Positions 17,106-25,970 of a stretch of 64,000 bases of DNA are shown piece after piece; the first letter of the stretch is position 1, and every line of letters starts with the position of its first letter. The notes beneath the pieces were generated by a model. It worked only from the letters and a program-made list of their open reading frames with translations, ran no database searches and had not been told where the DNA came from. The stretch is from an uncultured Anaerolineales bacterium (GTDB lineage: Bacteria > Chloroflexota > Anaerolineae > Anaerolineales > UBA6663), in NCBI GenBank assembly GCA_937952305.1, contig CALFZO010000061.1:1-64000 (forward strand). The letters run 5' to 3'. The position numbers and the translations under genes are program-made.

Positions 17106-19964
17106 TCAACCGGCAATTGCGCCCAGCGCCTGGTCGATTTCGTCCAGCTGCTCGGCGGTCAGGGGAAGGTATGGCGTGGCCGCCAGCTCTCGCAGAGTGG
17201 CTTCGCCCATGGCTGCCAGCATGGAGTCATCCAGCATGGTGACCAGTGGGAAGACTCCGGCCAGGATCGTCCGGGCCGCCTCGTTCTGAACCACCTGGAC
17301 GAGCGGCGTGCGCGTGCTGAAGGTCTCGCGGTACGCGCGGGTGGGCTGATAGTCAATCTGATAACGACCCGCTGTCAGCTGAAGGATCAGGTCGCTGCCC
17401 TGCGGCGTGCCGTGCGGCGCTGGCTGCCCATTGATGCGGATCTGACCTGGGGGTGCGTCCGGGAGCACTACGCGCGCTTCAGCATTGAAGGGAATGGTGA
17501 AATCGAAGGTCAGCCTCCCGTCCCCCTCGATTCGCCAGCCGCTCTCGTAGAGCCCCGCCGCGGATCGGTAGCGGGCCTTCGCCCATTGCAGCGTCTTGTC
17601 CGGCTTGGGGGCCAGGCGGGCCTGGCGGAAGCCGGCGACCCTATCCTCTCCGCAGGTCGGGTTCAGGCCGCACATATCGCGGTACATCCACTCGACGATA
17701 GAGCCGTAGGTGTAGTGATTGAGCGAATTCATCCCCGTCGAGCTCAGCGTGCCGTCCGGGCTGACGGAGTTCCAGCGCTCCCAGATCGTGGTGGCGCCCA
17801 GGTTGACCGCGTACAACCAGGAGGGATAGTCCTCGTTCAGCAATAAGCGATAGGCGAGGTCATTGGCGCCGCAGTTGGAGAGCACCCGGCACAGGTACGG
17901 GGTGCCCACGAAGCCCGTCCGCAAATGGACCTTGTCTTTGCGCAGCCGGAACACCAGGTCAGCCACCACGCGAGCGCGGAGCGCCTCGGGCGCCAGGTCC
18001 AGAAACAGGGCGAGCACAAACCCCGTCTGCGTGGTCATGGCCAGGCGGCCTGTCCGGGTGAAGTATTCCGCTTGAATGGCGGCCTTTATCTCCTCCGCCA
18101 GCGAGGCGTAGTGGGCGGCCTCATCCGTCATTCCCAGCACGGCCGCGGCGCGCGCCACCAGCCGCGCTGAGTAAAAGTAGTAAGCGGAGGCAATGAAATC
18201 TTCAGGCGTACCGCCCATCGGGGAGGCCGGATCGCTGCCGTCCAGCGCGAGCCAATCGCCGAAGTGGAAGCCCGAGGTCCAGAGCCGCCGGCCGCCGGTG
18301 GCCTCGTCCGCGGCCTGGATGAAGTCGACCCAGGCCCGCATGCTGTCGAACTGCTGCACCAGGATGGCCTGGTCGCCATAGAACTCGTAGACGGTCCAGG
18401 GCAGGATGGTCGCCGCGTCGCCCCAGGCGCTGGAACCTCCACCCTGCATGTGGGCGGCCGGGATCACGTAGGGGACCAGGCCCCCGCGTTTGGCCTGTTC
18501 TTTGCCCAGGTCGTACCCGAACTTAGAAAAGAACGCGCCCGAGTCCATGTTGAAGCACGCGGTGCCGGAAAAGACCTGAGCGTCGCCGGTCCAGCCGAGG
18601 CGCTCATCCCGCTGCGGGCAATCGGTGGGGATATCCAGGAAATTGCCCTTCTGTCCCCAGAGCGCATTGTGGAACAACTGATTGACCTTCTCACTGGACG
18701 TCTCGACGACGCCGATGGCGTCCAGGGCCGAATGCACCACGCAGCCGGTGAAGTCATCCGGGGTCAGGTCGCCGACCCAGCCGGATACTTTGACGTAGCG
18801 GAAGCCAAAAAATGTGAAAAAGGGTTGAGCCACGGTCTCATGGCCGTCGGCGATGAAGACGTATTCGGCCGTGGCCGTCCGCAGGTTCTCTCGATAGAAA
18901 TTCCCGCCTTGCAGGATCTCCCCAAATTGAAGGCGGATTTGGGTCCCAGCGGGCGCCCGGGTCCGGAACCGAACCCAGCCGACCATGTTTTGGCCCATGT
19001 CCAGCACCGTCTCACCGGCCGGGGTCCGGAGCAGGGCTTTGGGCTTGAAGGTCTCGTGGATGCAGACGGGAAGCGACCGCCGGGCCTCCAGTCGGTGGAT
19101 GTCCAGCGTGCTGGGCCGAACACCACCAATCTGCGCGGAGCCCCGGCCCGGTTTGCCAATACGCGCGTCGAACACCTCGCCGTCGTAGATGCTGCTCGCA
19201 AGGACCGGTGCCGGCGCCGCCTGCCAGGTGGTGTCAGTCCCGACCACGAGGTTCTGGCCGTCTTCGAGCGCGACGTGCAGCTCGCCGATGAGCGCGAATT
19301 GATCGCCGTACGTCTTTGGAAGGCCAGAGCCTTCCTGTATGCCATAGCGGCCCTTGTACCAGCCATTCCCCAGCATGACGGCCAGGAGATTAGACCCTTC
19401 CTTCAGTTGCGCGGTGACGTCATACGTCTGGTACTGGAGCCACTGATCATACGCATGGCAACCGGGCGCCAGGTATTCATCTCCCACCTTCTCCCCGTTT
19501 AGTTCCAGGTGATACAGGCCAAGCCCGCAGATATAAGCGCGGGCCGAGACGGGCCGCGACGGAAGCTCAAAGTGTTTGAACAGCCACGGGTGAGTCTGAG
19601 GGTCATGGAAGTCAGGCGTGATCCACTGGGCCAGCCAGGGCTCATCTAACTTGGCGGTTTCAAACCAGGCCGGCTCACTCTCCGCCTGCTCGGTTTCGCC
19701 CCAGACCGCCACCTTCCAGGAGTATCGGGTGCGGGGAGCCAGGCGGACGTCTGGCCGGTATCCCAGGCTGTCAATCGCTGCCCCGTCGACCCGGCCGCTG
19801 TCAAACAGGACTCTCGCGAAAGCGGGGTCGCCCGCCACCACCAGCCGGGCGGCCGTCTGGCGCCGGTCGCTGGTCGCCTCCACAATCCAGGAAAGCGTTG
19901 GTGCGCCCAGGGCAAATCCCAGGGGATTGGTGATCCGATTGGTCTTGAGGTGCGTGATTTTCAT
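17106..19964 (-). CDS. Alpha-L-rhamnosidase, GH78
   Basis: 952-residue inverting alpha-L-rhamnosidase that releases terminal rhamnose from pectin side chains or plant glycosides. The N-terminal half has beta-sandwich domains (GLGLYHLELNG and GNGWYKGRYG are typical). The (alpha/alpha)6 barrel contains DCPQRDERLGWTGDAQ, which bears the catalytic acidic residues of GH78, and TTIWERWNS with the partner Glu. A C-terminal beta domain ends the protein. The start at 19964 (MKITHLKTNRITNPLG) fits the family; no signal peptide is visible, so action is probably cytoplasmic on imported oligosaccharides. It is the first gene of the nine-gene operon and reads away from the DeoR gene. Confidence 0.93.
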   Translation of the reverse strand: MKITHLKTNRITNPLGFALGAPTLSWIVEATSDRRQTAARLVVAGDPAFARVLFDSGRVDGAAIDSLGYRPDVRLAPRTRYSWKVAVWGETEQAESEPAWFETAKLDEPWLAQWITPDFHDPQTHPWLFKHFELPSRPVSARAYICGLGLYHLELNGEKVGDEYLAPGCHAYDQWLQYQTYDVTAQLKEGSNLLAVMLGNGWYKGRYGIQEGSGLPKTYGDQFALIGELHVALEDGQNLVVGTDTTWQAAPAPVLASSIYDGEVFDARIGKPGRGSAQIGGVRPSTLDIHRLEARRSLPVCIHETFKPKALLRTPAGETVLDMGQNMVGWVRFRTRAPAGTQIRLQFGEILQGGNFYRENLRTATAEYVFIADGHETVAQPFFTFFGFRYVKVSGWVGDLTPDDFTGCVVHSALDAIGVVETSSEKVNQLFHNALWGQKGNFLDIPTDCPQRDERLGWTGDAQVFSGTACFNMDSGAFFSKFGYDLGKEQAKRGGLVPYVIPAAHMQGGGSSAWGDAATILPWTVYEFYGDQAILVQQFDSMRAWVDFIQAADEATGGRRLWTSGFHFGDWLALDGSDPASPMGGTPEDFIASAYYFYSARLVARAAAVLGMTDEAAHYASLAEEIKAAIQAEYFTRTGRLAMTTQTGFVLALFLDLAPEALRARVVADLVFRLRKDKVHLRTGFVGTPYLCRVLSNCGANDLAYRLLLNEDYPSWLYAVNLGATTIWERWNSVSPDGTLSSTGMNSLNHYTYGSIVEWMYRDMCGLNPTCGEDRVAGFRQARLAPKPDKTLQWAKARYRSAAGLYESGWRIEGDGRLTFDFTIPFNAEARVVLPDAPPGQIRINGQPAPHGTPQGSDLILQLTAGRYQIDYQPTRAYRETFSTRTPLVQVVQNEAARTILAGVFPLVTMLDDSMLAAMGEATLRELAATPYLPLTAEQLDEIDQALGAIAG

Positions 19965-20016
19965 GGTGGATGATGTAGGCGCCGGCCCAAGCCCGGCCTG
20001 AAGAGCGAATCGATCC

Positions 20017-20050
20017 TTGACGATTATAGATAATAGAATATGATAGTCAA
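20017..20050. promoter_or_regulatory. Interleaved divergent promoters in an imperfect 34-bp palindrome
   Basis: Leftward promoter for the rhamnosidase operon: -35 TTGACT (complement of 20045-20050) and perfect -10 TATAAT (complement of 20023-20028), spacer 16. Rightward promoter for the deoR gene: -35 TTGACG (20017-20022) and -10 TATGAT (20039-20044), spacer 16. The two share one AT-rich block whose arms begin TTGAC and end GTCAA and match at 11 of 17 positions, as expected for a dimeric repressor site that would block both promoters. The surroundings are GC-rich, so the island stands out. Confidence 0.75.
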
Positions 20051-20052
20051 CG

Positions 20053-20853
20053 ATGAAAAACGAAACCAAACGAAATCAACCCACGGCTGACCTCTTTCGA
20101 GAAGAACGCCGCCAGCAGATCCTGCGCGTGGCCGAGAGCCAGCAGCGGGTCACGGTCGCCGGGCTGGCGACGCTGTTCTCGGTGTCGCCGGTCACCATTC
20201 GAGCGGATCTGGTGTGGCTGGAGCGCCACGGCCTGATCACGCGCACCCATGGCGGTGCCGTGCCGGCTATCTCGCAGCGGGTCGATCTGGCCTTCGCGGC
20301 GCGGGAACAGGAACGCCAGGGGGAGAAGGAGCGCATCGGTGCGGCGGCGGCGGCCCTGGTGCAAGACGGCGAGAGCATTGCCCTAGATGCGAGCACCACG
20401 GCGCTCTATATGGCGCGCCACCTGCGAGGCCGGAAAGAAATCACGGTCATTACCAACAGCCTCCGCATCGCGGAGGAGATTGCCAATTATCCAGGCCTGA
20501 CCGTAGTGTTGCCAGGGGGCTTGATCCGGCCGGCGGCGATGTCCGTCGTGGGTGACTGGAGCGCGGCCGTGCTGAATCAGATCAATATCGGCAAAGCCTT
20601 TGTGGGGGCGAGAGGCTTGACCCTGACCGAGGGGCTAACTGACGTAGACAGCGAAGAGGTCAAACTCAAGCAGGCGCTCGTTGCGGCTGCGCGCGAAGTC
20701 ATTGCAATTATTGACCACACCAAATGGGGTCAGGTTGGCTTGGCCACCTTCTGCCCAATCGACCATGTTCATCGCGTCATCACAGTTCGGTCGGCCCCCA
20801 GAGATTTGGTCCAAAACATCCGCCAGCACGGGATCGAGGTCACCCTTGTCTAG
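20053..20853 (+). CDS. DeoR-family transcriptional repressor of sugar genes
   Basis: 266-residue DeoR-type regulator. An N-terminal winged helix (RRQQILRVAESQQRVTVAGL and then SVSPVTIRADLVWLERHGL, followed by RTHGGAV) is joined to a DeoR-C sugar-phosphate-binding domain with DASTTALYMARHL, the VITNSLRIAEEIA strand and VGARGLTLTEGLTDVD. Family members sense sugar phosphates. It is divergent from the rhamnose/xylose operon and shares its promoter region, so autorepression plus control of that operon is likely. The ATG lies only 9 bases after the predicted -10 box, with no ribosome-binding site, so the transcript may be leaderless. Confidence 0.92.
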   Translation: MKNETKRNQPTADLFREERRQQILRVAESQQRVTVAGLATLFSVSPVTIRADLVWLERHGLITRTHGGAVPAISQRVDLAFAAREQERQGEKERIGAAAAALVQDGESIALDASTTALYMARHLRGRKEITVITNSLRIAEEIANYPGLTVVLPGGLIRPAAMSVVGDWSAAVLNQINIGKAFVGARGLTLTEGLTDVDSEEVKLKQALVAAAREVIAIIDHTKWGQVGLATFCPIDHVHRVITVRSAPRDLVQNIRQHGIEVTLV

Positions 20854-21168
20854 GAAGATTTTCGACACTTCGATCTTCTTCCGCTCCGCCAATGCAGTGC
20901 TGGCGCCGAGATCTTCCAAGCCCAGCACCTAGGGGGCGGCTGACCTTGGGTTCATGCCCGGCCTGTTCTACGCCACGTTTGCCGTAGCGCAGAACGGTTG
21001 GGCGCCGCCCTAGACCGCGAGGGGCCGCGCTGGGTCATGTCCCCGCTCCTGCTGGCGGGCGTGCTGGCAGCGGCTTACGGACTGCCTGTCAGCGCGACCT
21101 CTCGGTCACGCCCAGTGACTTCAGCCAACGGCCGGGCGATTCCTCCCGGGCTTCAGCGCCGCAGGGCC
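20854..21168. other. 315-base gap between convergent deoR and GH43 genes
   Basis: No intact gene is supported. It contains the possible transporter fragment (20950-21110) and the left arm of a terminator hairpin near its right end. Confidence 0.5.
20950..21110 (+). pseudogene. Possible decayed fragment of an MFS transporter
   Basis: In one frame FMPGLFYATFAVAQNGW is followed by a stop (codon near 21010); shifting frame near 20998 gives LGAALDREGPRWVMSPLLLA, which resembles the loop after helix 2 of major facilitator proteins ('GxxxDRxGPRxVM'). No start, no ribosome-binding site and no continuation. It may be the remnant of a transporter gene lost between deoR and the GH43 gene. The resemblance is short and could be chance. 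Confidence 0.25.
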
Positions 21169-21182
21169 TCAAGCCCGGTTTT
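21146..21182 (+). terminator. Terminator downstream of the deoR gene
   Basis: CCGGGCTT (21146-21153) pairs with AAGCCCGG (21171-21178), followed by TTTT (21179-21182), with a 17-base loop. Oriented to stop rightward transcription from deoR; its right arm overlaps the last codons of the convergent GH43 gene. Confidence 0.6.
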
Positions 21183-22962
21183 CTCCGCGCTCAGCCGACA
21201 ATTCGCGGAGCTCGCCGGCCAGGGCCTGCAGTTGCTCCGCCGGAAACTGAGTGGCTACGATATCGATCAGGTCCACCAGGGGCATGTCGGCCGCCCAGCC
21301 GGCCGTCGCGCTCCCCAACAGTCCCGGGAAGTGCCGCTCCACGGCTGCGCGGGCCGCTGCGTCCGCCGCGATGACCTGCACCGGTGCGTCCAGGCTCAGG
21401 GCGGCCGGCTTCTCGACCGGGCTGTAGTCAAACCAGTCGAAGTGCGCGGGCGCCGTTGACGCACTCTGGCTGCTGGCCCACAGCGCCAGATACACGCCGG
21501 CAAAACCGCCGGCCACCTCGGTCGCGAGATAGCGCGTCTCCGCCGTATCCAAAACGCGCTCTTCGCCCTCGGGCGTCGTGAAGCCCAGGCTGATCAGCTT
21601 TCGGTCCGCGCGCAGCCACAGGACCAGGGGGCCGGCCGGCGCCGGCTGACGGGCCGTGACCGCCTGCAAGGTGCCGATGCGCCGACGCACGCTGAGCCAG
21701 CGCTGGCCCGCCACCGAAGACACAGCCAGCGCCGCGTAGTGCCGCGGGTTCATCCAGGCCGCCAGCCCCGCCTCCTGGGCGTCGGCGGTCGGGGCGAAGT
21801 CGAGCAAGGTTGCGGCCTCACAGTTGAAGTGCTCCAGCCGCCGCCCCACAAAGGCCACGCCGGCGCCGTCGTCCAGCGTGGCCGGTTTGCCCCACAGGCT
21901 GAGCCAGCCGGGCCGTTCAGCCAGCGACCAGCGCGTTCGGTCCGGGTTGCCCATGAGGTTCCAGATGGGCGCCAGCTGCGGCGCGTCGAAGTCGTCGCGC
22001 ACGGGCGCCGGCTCCCAGGTCACCGGCGTCAACCGCGGGGCCTCCATCTCCAGGGCGATCCGGCCGGCCCGCCCAACCCGCGGCCAGCCGTCGGCGTCCC
22101 AGACGACGGGCGCCAAAAATGTCTCGCGGCCGAGGTGATGGGCGCGCACGGGGCCGCCCGGGCGAATGCCCAGACAGACCAGCCACCAGCTCCCGTCAGC
22201 GGCTTCCACCAGATCCGCGTGGCCCGTCGCCTGGATCGGCTCACCGCTGCTGCGATGGGTCAGGATCGGGTTGTGCGGACACGATTCCCACGGCCCCCAG
22301 GGCGAGTCACTGCGGGCGATGGTCTCCATGTGCCCATACTCCGTGCCGCCCTCGGCGATCATCAGGTAGTAGCGGCCGCCGATCTTATAGAGATGCGGTC
22401 CTTCCGGATGGGCGCCGCCGGTGCCGGACCAGATCGGGCGCGGCTCGGTCAGCAGCCGCCCGCTGGCAGGGTCGACTTCGCTCTGCTGAATGACGCCGAG
22501 CCTCCGGGCCGGATCGCGCGGATCCGGAGCCTGCCCGGTGGACGTCAGGTAGACCCGGTCCCCATCGAAGCATAGGGATGGGTCGATGCCGTCTTGAGCG
22601 ACCCAGACGGGCTCTGACCACTCACCAAACGGGTCGGACGCGGTCACGAAGAAGTTGCCGCCGGAGTGGATATTGGTGGTGACCAGATAAAAGGTGCCGG
22701 CGTGATGGCGCAGCGTCGGCGCAAAGATGCCGCTGGAGGCCCGGACGCGGTCGAGCGGCAGTTGGCTGGGCCGGGTGAGGCAGTGGCCGATCTGGCGCCA
22801 ATGGACCAGATCCCGGCTGTGGAAAAGCGGCACGCCCGGGAAATATTCGAACGAGCTCGTCACCAGAAAGTAGTCCTCGCCGGCCCGGCAGAGACTGGGG
22901 TCAGGATGGAAGCCGGGGAGGATCGGGTTGCGAAAACGCGCGGGTTCAGACGGGATCGCCAT
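21169..22962 (-). CDS. GH43 beta-xylosidase/alpha-L-arabinofuranosidase
   Basis: 597-residue inverting glycosidase. The five-bladed propeller shows the opening NPILPGFHPDPSLCR with general base Asp21, TSSFEYFPGVPLFHSRDLVH, GIDPS with the pKa-modulating Asp127 and the general acid Glu187 in AHPEGPHLYK. From about residue 340 a concanavalin-like C-terminal domain (FDAPQLAPIWNLMGNP) follows, as in intracellular xylooligosaccharide beta-xylosidases. The start at 22962 (MAIPSEPARFRNP) is preferred to an in-frame TTG at 22986, which would overlap the previous gene. No signal peptide. Product xylose would feed XylA/XylB. It is co-transcribed with the upstream large glycosidase. Confidence 0.9.
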   Translation of the reverse strand: MAIPSEPARFRNPILPGFHPDPSLCRAGEDYFLVTSSFEYFPGVPLFHSRDLVHWRQIGHCLTRPSQLPLDRVRASSGIFAPTLRHHAGTFYLVTTNIHSGGNFFVTASDPFGEWSEPVWVAQDGIDPSLCFDGDRVYLTSTGQAPDPRDPARRLGVIQQSEVDPASGRLLTEPRPIWSGTGGAHPEGPHLYKIGGRYYLMIAEGGTEYGHMETIARSDSPWGPWESCPHNPILTHRSSGEPIQATGHADLVEAADGSWWLVCLGIRPGGPVRAHHLGRETFLAPVVWDADGWPRVGRAGRIALEMEAPRLTPVTWEPAPVRDDFDAPQLAPIWNLMGNPDRTRWSLAERPGWLSLWGKPATLDDGAGVAFVGRRLEHFNCEAATLLDFAPTADAQEAGLAAWMNPRHYAALAVSSVAGQRWLSVRRRIGTLQAVTARQPAPAGPLVLWLRADRKLISLGFTTPEGEERVLDTAETRYLATEVAGGFAGVYLALWASSQSASTAPAHFDWFDYSPVEKPAALSLDAPVQVIAADAAARAAVERHFPGLLGSATAGWAADMPLVDLIDIVATQFPAEQLQALAGELRELSAERGENRA

Positions 22963-22982
22963 AGAAGTTGTCTGCTCCTGTC

Positions 22983-25670
22983 TCAATACTCCAGGGCAAC
23001 CTGGCCCACGATGCCGGAAGGCGCCACCACGACGCCGCGCGGCCCCAAGAAGTCCGGGGCATCGGAGAGCGTCTTCACCTGGCGGTAGAGGTTCGTGGCG
23101 ACCTCGATCCGGAGCTGGTTTTCGCCGGGCCGCAGGTGCCCGGAGAGGTCAAATTCATACGGCGGGCAGATCTGCATACCCACGTAGGCGTCATTGGCCC
23201 ACACCTCCACCCCCTCAAAGGCCTCCTCCAGGGTGAGCCAGATTGACGCGGGCACGGCCGCCGGCATTGTCAGCGGCGTCTCGTAGCGCACAAACCCCGA
23301 GAACTGCGGCCAGAGCCGGCCCACGTCGTGCAGTTCATCCACGGTCACGCGGTCATGGAAGCGCGGATACTCTTTGGCCGCGGCGATGGACAGAGACCAC
23401 TCGCCGTCCAAGACCCGGCGGGTGAGCCGCGGCCGGCCGGCCGGCTTTTTTGGCCCCGCCAGATCGCCGGTGACCAGGATAACGGACTCATACGGTCGCA
23501 GGGTGAGCATGAGCTGCACGCCGGAGGCGGTCGCCTCAAACGGGACCTCATGGAGCTCGTTCTCCATAGCGTCGTAGCGGGTCAAACCGCCGCGCACCGG
23601 CAGGTGCAGGCTGCCCACAAACGTCCGCGCCGGGTCCTCGTTCGAGAACATGAAGGCGTCCTGGCCGCCTTTCACGTAGTGGTAGTAGCGCAGGCGCGGG
23701 AAGTCCGCGTCCACCGTCACATCGACAATCCCGCGCTCCTTCAGCCAGCCGGCCAACTCCGCCAGCGGCGTCACGGCGCACGCGGCCAGGGCCTGCACCA
23801 GCCGGGCACTCTCGGCCGGCGCGGCGCAATCGCTGATCCCGCTCGGCCGGGCGTCGACGAAAACCACCGGGAACCCGGCCCGCGCCGCTTGGGCCGCAAA
23901 CTCCGCTACCGCCCGGGTGATGAACTCGGCGTACGGCACCACCAGCGCCCGGTAAGTTTCGCCGTTCACCAACAGATTTCCAGAAAAATGGGCCTGGTAC
24001 TGGGCCATCTCGGCGAACAGGTCGGACGGGAGGATGTCGAAATCGATCTGGTGCTCCAGCAGCTGCCGGGCCGGCTTCTGCAAGTACATGTAATTCCCGG
24101 TCCACTCCGCCTCGCCGTGATAGAGCAGGCCGACCGGCGCCACGTGCAGGCCAGCGCTGAAGAGATGACACACGCGGTTCAAATAGCGCATCAGCTTCCC
24201 GAAGTGCCGGTACTGCGGGTTGTAGCCGTGGGCGTAGAAGTGCGGCGGACAGTCTGGATCAGGGAAAGCTTTCGGCGAAAAGGCATGCGGCACGTACTGG
24301 TTGATACCCCGGACCAGGAAGTGGTCGGTCAGGTATTTCATCAGCCGGACGCCCGTGTTCCAACCGTACGCGCCGTAGATCTCGCACAGCGCCCGGCCCT
24401 TCTTCCTGGGGTCGATGTGCGCGAAGGATGACCCCAGCTTCCCCAGCGCAAAGTGGTAGAACTCGCCATCCCCCGGAGGCGTGAAGCGGCTCAGGCGGAA
24501 GTGGTTTTCGCCGCCCAGCAAAACCTGGTTGCCGATGTTGTCGATGCCGGCCAGGTGCTGCCCGGCCATCGCCCGGAAGAAGTGGCCCTGGCTGCAGCCC
24601 AGCCGGCTGTGCTGGTTGTTGTCCTCGATGATGTGCCCGGTGTACAGGACGCCATGGGCTTCGCACCATTGCCCGATCTGCCCGCTGAAGTTCCGGGCCA
24701 TGAGCGCGGTGGCGCTGTCCATGTAGGCATAGCGGACCCGCGCCGTCAGGGCGGGGTCGCTCAGCGCATACCACAACGCCGGCAGCAGCCGGCGATAGTC
24801 GGCGCCGAGGCGCGCCTGCACTAGTCCGGGCATGGCCGCGCTCCACGGCAGCGGCATCAGCTTGCGCCCGATGGACTCATCGAAGTTGAACCCCGAGGTG
24901 TTCCCCAGCCCGGGTTCGTCCGAGAAGAAGCCCGCAATCGTCTTCCCGAAGTCGTCCGCATAGCGGGCGTAATGAGGCTCATAAACCGCGTCGATCAGGA
25001 CCCGGCAGGAGGCCGCGTCCAGCATGTTGATGTAATCGCTGCGGCCGCCGCCATTGCGGGTGGTGTAGACGACAAAGACCCGCCACAGGCCCTCCGGGAC
25101 ATCCCAGGTCAGCCGGCCCTCGGCCACCTGGCCGGTCAGATCGAGCAAGGCGGCCTCGATCTGGTTCCCGGCCACCAGCCGCGCAGCCACGACGGCCACG
25201 AGCGTGTCGTCGTCGAAGCGCTGCGGCGGGACCGGGCTGGGCGGAAAAGTGGGCGGGTCAAACAGCGAGGGCACCGTCCGGGCCAGGTCGGCCACGTCCA
25301 GGGTGGCTTCGGCCAGCGGGCCGCAGACGTCGGCACACTCCACCATCAGGTACTGCTTGCACAGCTCGGGCCGCGCCTGCTGCAGGGCGCCGGCCGCCTG
25401 CCCGGTCGGGAAGTGGGCATCATCCAGGATCCAGACCTTCATCTGGCGCCGGCGCGCCTCCTCCAGGATCACGTCCAGATCCGCCCACCACTGCGGCCCG
25501 AGGAAATCCGGGTGGGGGCGCGCCTCCAGGCACACCGCGCCGATCCCGCAGGCCTGGATGGCCTGCATATATTCACGCAGCACCGCCTCGCTTTCGCCGT
25601 GCTGCCAAAAGAACGGGAAAATGTAGTTGCCGCCGCGGTCTTGCAGGAGATCCAGGATCGTCTGTTGCAT
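22983..25670 (-). CDS. Large putative glycoside hydrolase, GH106-like or unclassified
   Basis: 895-residue cytoplasmic-looking protein with a TIM-barrel start (GGNYIFPFFWQHGESE), acidic strand ends Glu252 (FFSDEPG), Glu349 (YTGHIIEDNN) and Glu430 (ALCEIYGAYGW) as candidate catalytic residues, a Rossmann-like middle part, and a C-terminal jelly-roll domain (WANDAYVGMQICPPYEFDLSGHL appears in segments) typical of glycosidases. The barrel motifs resemble the uncharacterised hydrolases grouped near GH106 rhamnosidases and GH2-like enzymes; I cannot fix the family. It is first in a two-gene leftward unit with the GH43 enzyme (20 bases between them), consistent with a role on xylan or pectin decorations. 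Confidence 0.7.
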   Translation of the reverse strand: MQQTILDLLQDRGGNYIFPFFWQHGESEAVLREYMQAIQACGIGAVCLEARPHPDFLGPQWWADLDVILEEARRRQMKVWILDDAHFPTGQAAGALQQARPELCKQYLMVECADVCGPLAEATLDVADLARTVPSLFDPPTFPPSPVPPQRFDDDTLVAVVAARLVAGNQIEAALLDLTGQVAEGRLTWDVPEGLWRVFVVYTTRNGGGRSDYINMLDAASCRVLIDAVYEPHYARYADDFGKTIAGFFSDEPGLGNTSGFNFDESIGRKLMPLPWSAAMPGLVQARLGADYRRLLPALWYALSDPALTARVRYAYMDSATALMARNFSGQIGQWCEAHGVLYTGHIIEDNNQHSRLGCSQGHFFRAMAGQHLAGIDNIGNQVLLGGENHFRLSRFTPPGDGEFYHFALGKLGSSFAHIDPRKKGRALCEIYGAYGWNTGVRLMKYLTDHFLVRGINQYVPHAFSPKAFPDPDCPPHFYAHGYNPQYRHFGKLMRYLNRVCHLFSAGLHVAPVGLLYHGEAEWTGNYMYLQKPARQLLEHQIDFDILPSDLFAEMAQYQAHFSGNLLVNGETYRALVVPYAEFITRAVAEFAAQAARAGFPVVFVDARPSGISDCAAPAESARLVQALAACAVTPLAELAGWLKERGIVDVTVDADFPRLRYYHYVKGGQDAFMFSNEDPARTFVGSLHLPVRGGLTRYDAMENELHEVPFEATASGVQLMLTLRPYESVILVTGDLAGPKKPAGRPRLTRRVLDGEWSLSIAAAKEYPRFHDRVTVDELHDVGRLWPQFSGFVRYETPLTMPAAVPASIWLTLEEAFEGVEVWANDAYVGMQICPPYEFDLSGHLRPGENQLRIEVATNLYRQVKTLSDAPDFLGPRGVVVAPSGIVGQVALEY

Positions 25671-25970
25671 GGGTGTCCCAACCGGCTGGCCGGCCGCGGG
25701 ACAAGCCCGCCGCGGGCGAGTCTTTTGGCCGTCGATTTGGAATTGCTTTGCACCAAGCTGTTCAGGTCGAATGCATTATTGCACAGGGCGAGGTGTTTGC
25801 TGCCCCTGGCCGGCGAATGCGAAACAAAAAGCGAAGCAAGGCGAAATTACATAGGCCAGACTTTGCCATAAACTGCGCGCAAGTGGCTGGAGGCCAGTCC
25901 CATCCGTTGGGGCGGCCCGACCTCCCGCCAGCCCAGGACCTCCCTCACCGACGGCGAAAGGACAACAAAC
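25671..25970. other. Divergent intergenic region, 300 bases
   Basis: Separates the leftward GH gene from the rightward C-glycoside-type cluster, so it should hold both promoters. No convincing -35/-10 pair is visible; an AT-richer island lies at about 25725-25790 and another at 25830-25875. A small GC hairpin, GCGGG-ACAAG-CCCGC (25697-25711), lies near the left end. AAAGGA shortly before 25971 is the ribosome-binding site of the next gene. Confidence 0.5.

Noticed and set aside
20998..21459. Plus-strand frame as an intact gene
   Set aside because: Starts with TTG without a ribosome-binding site and runs antisense into the GH43 gene; only a short MFS-like fragment is protein-like.
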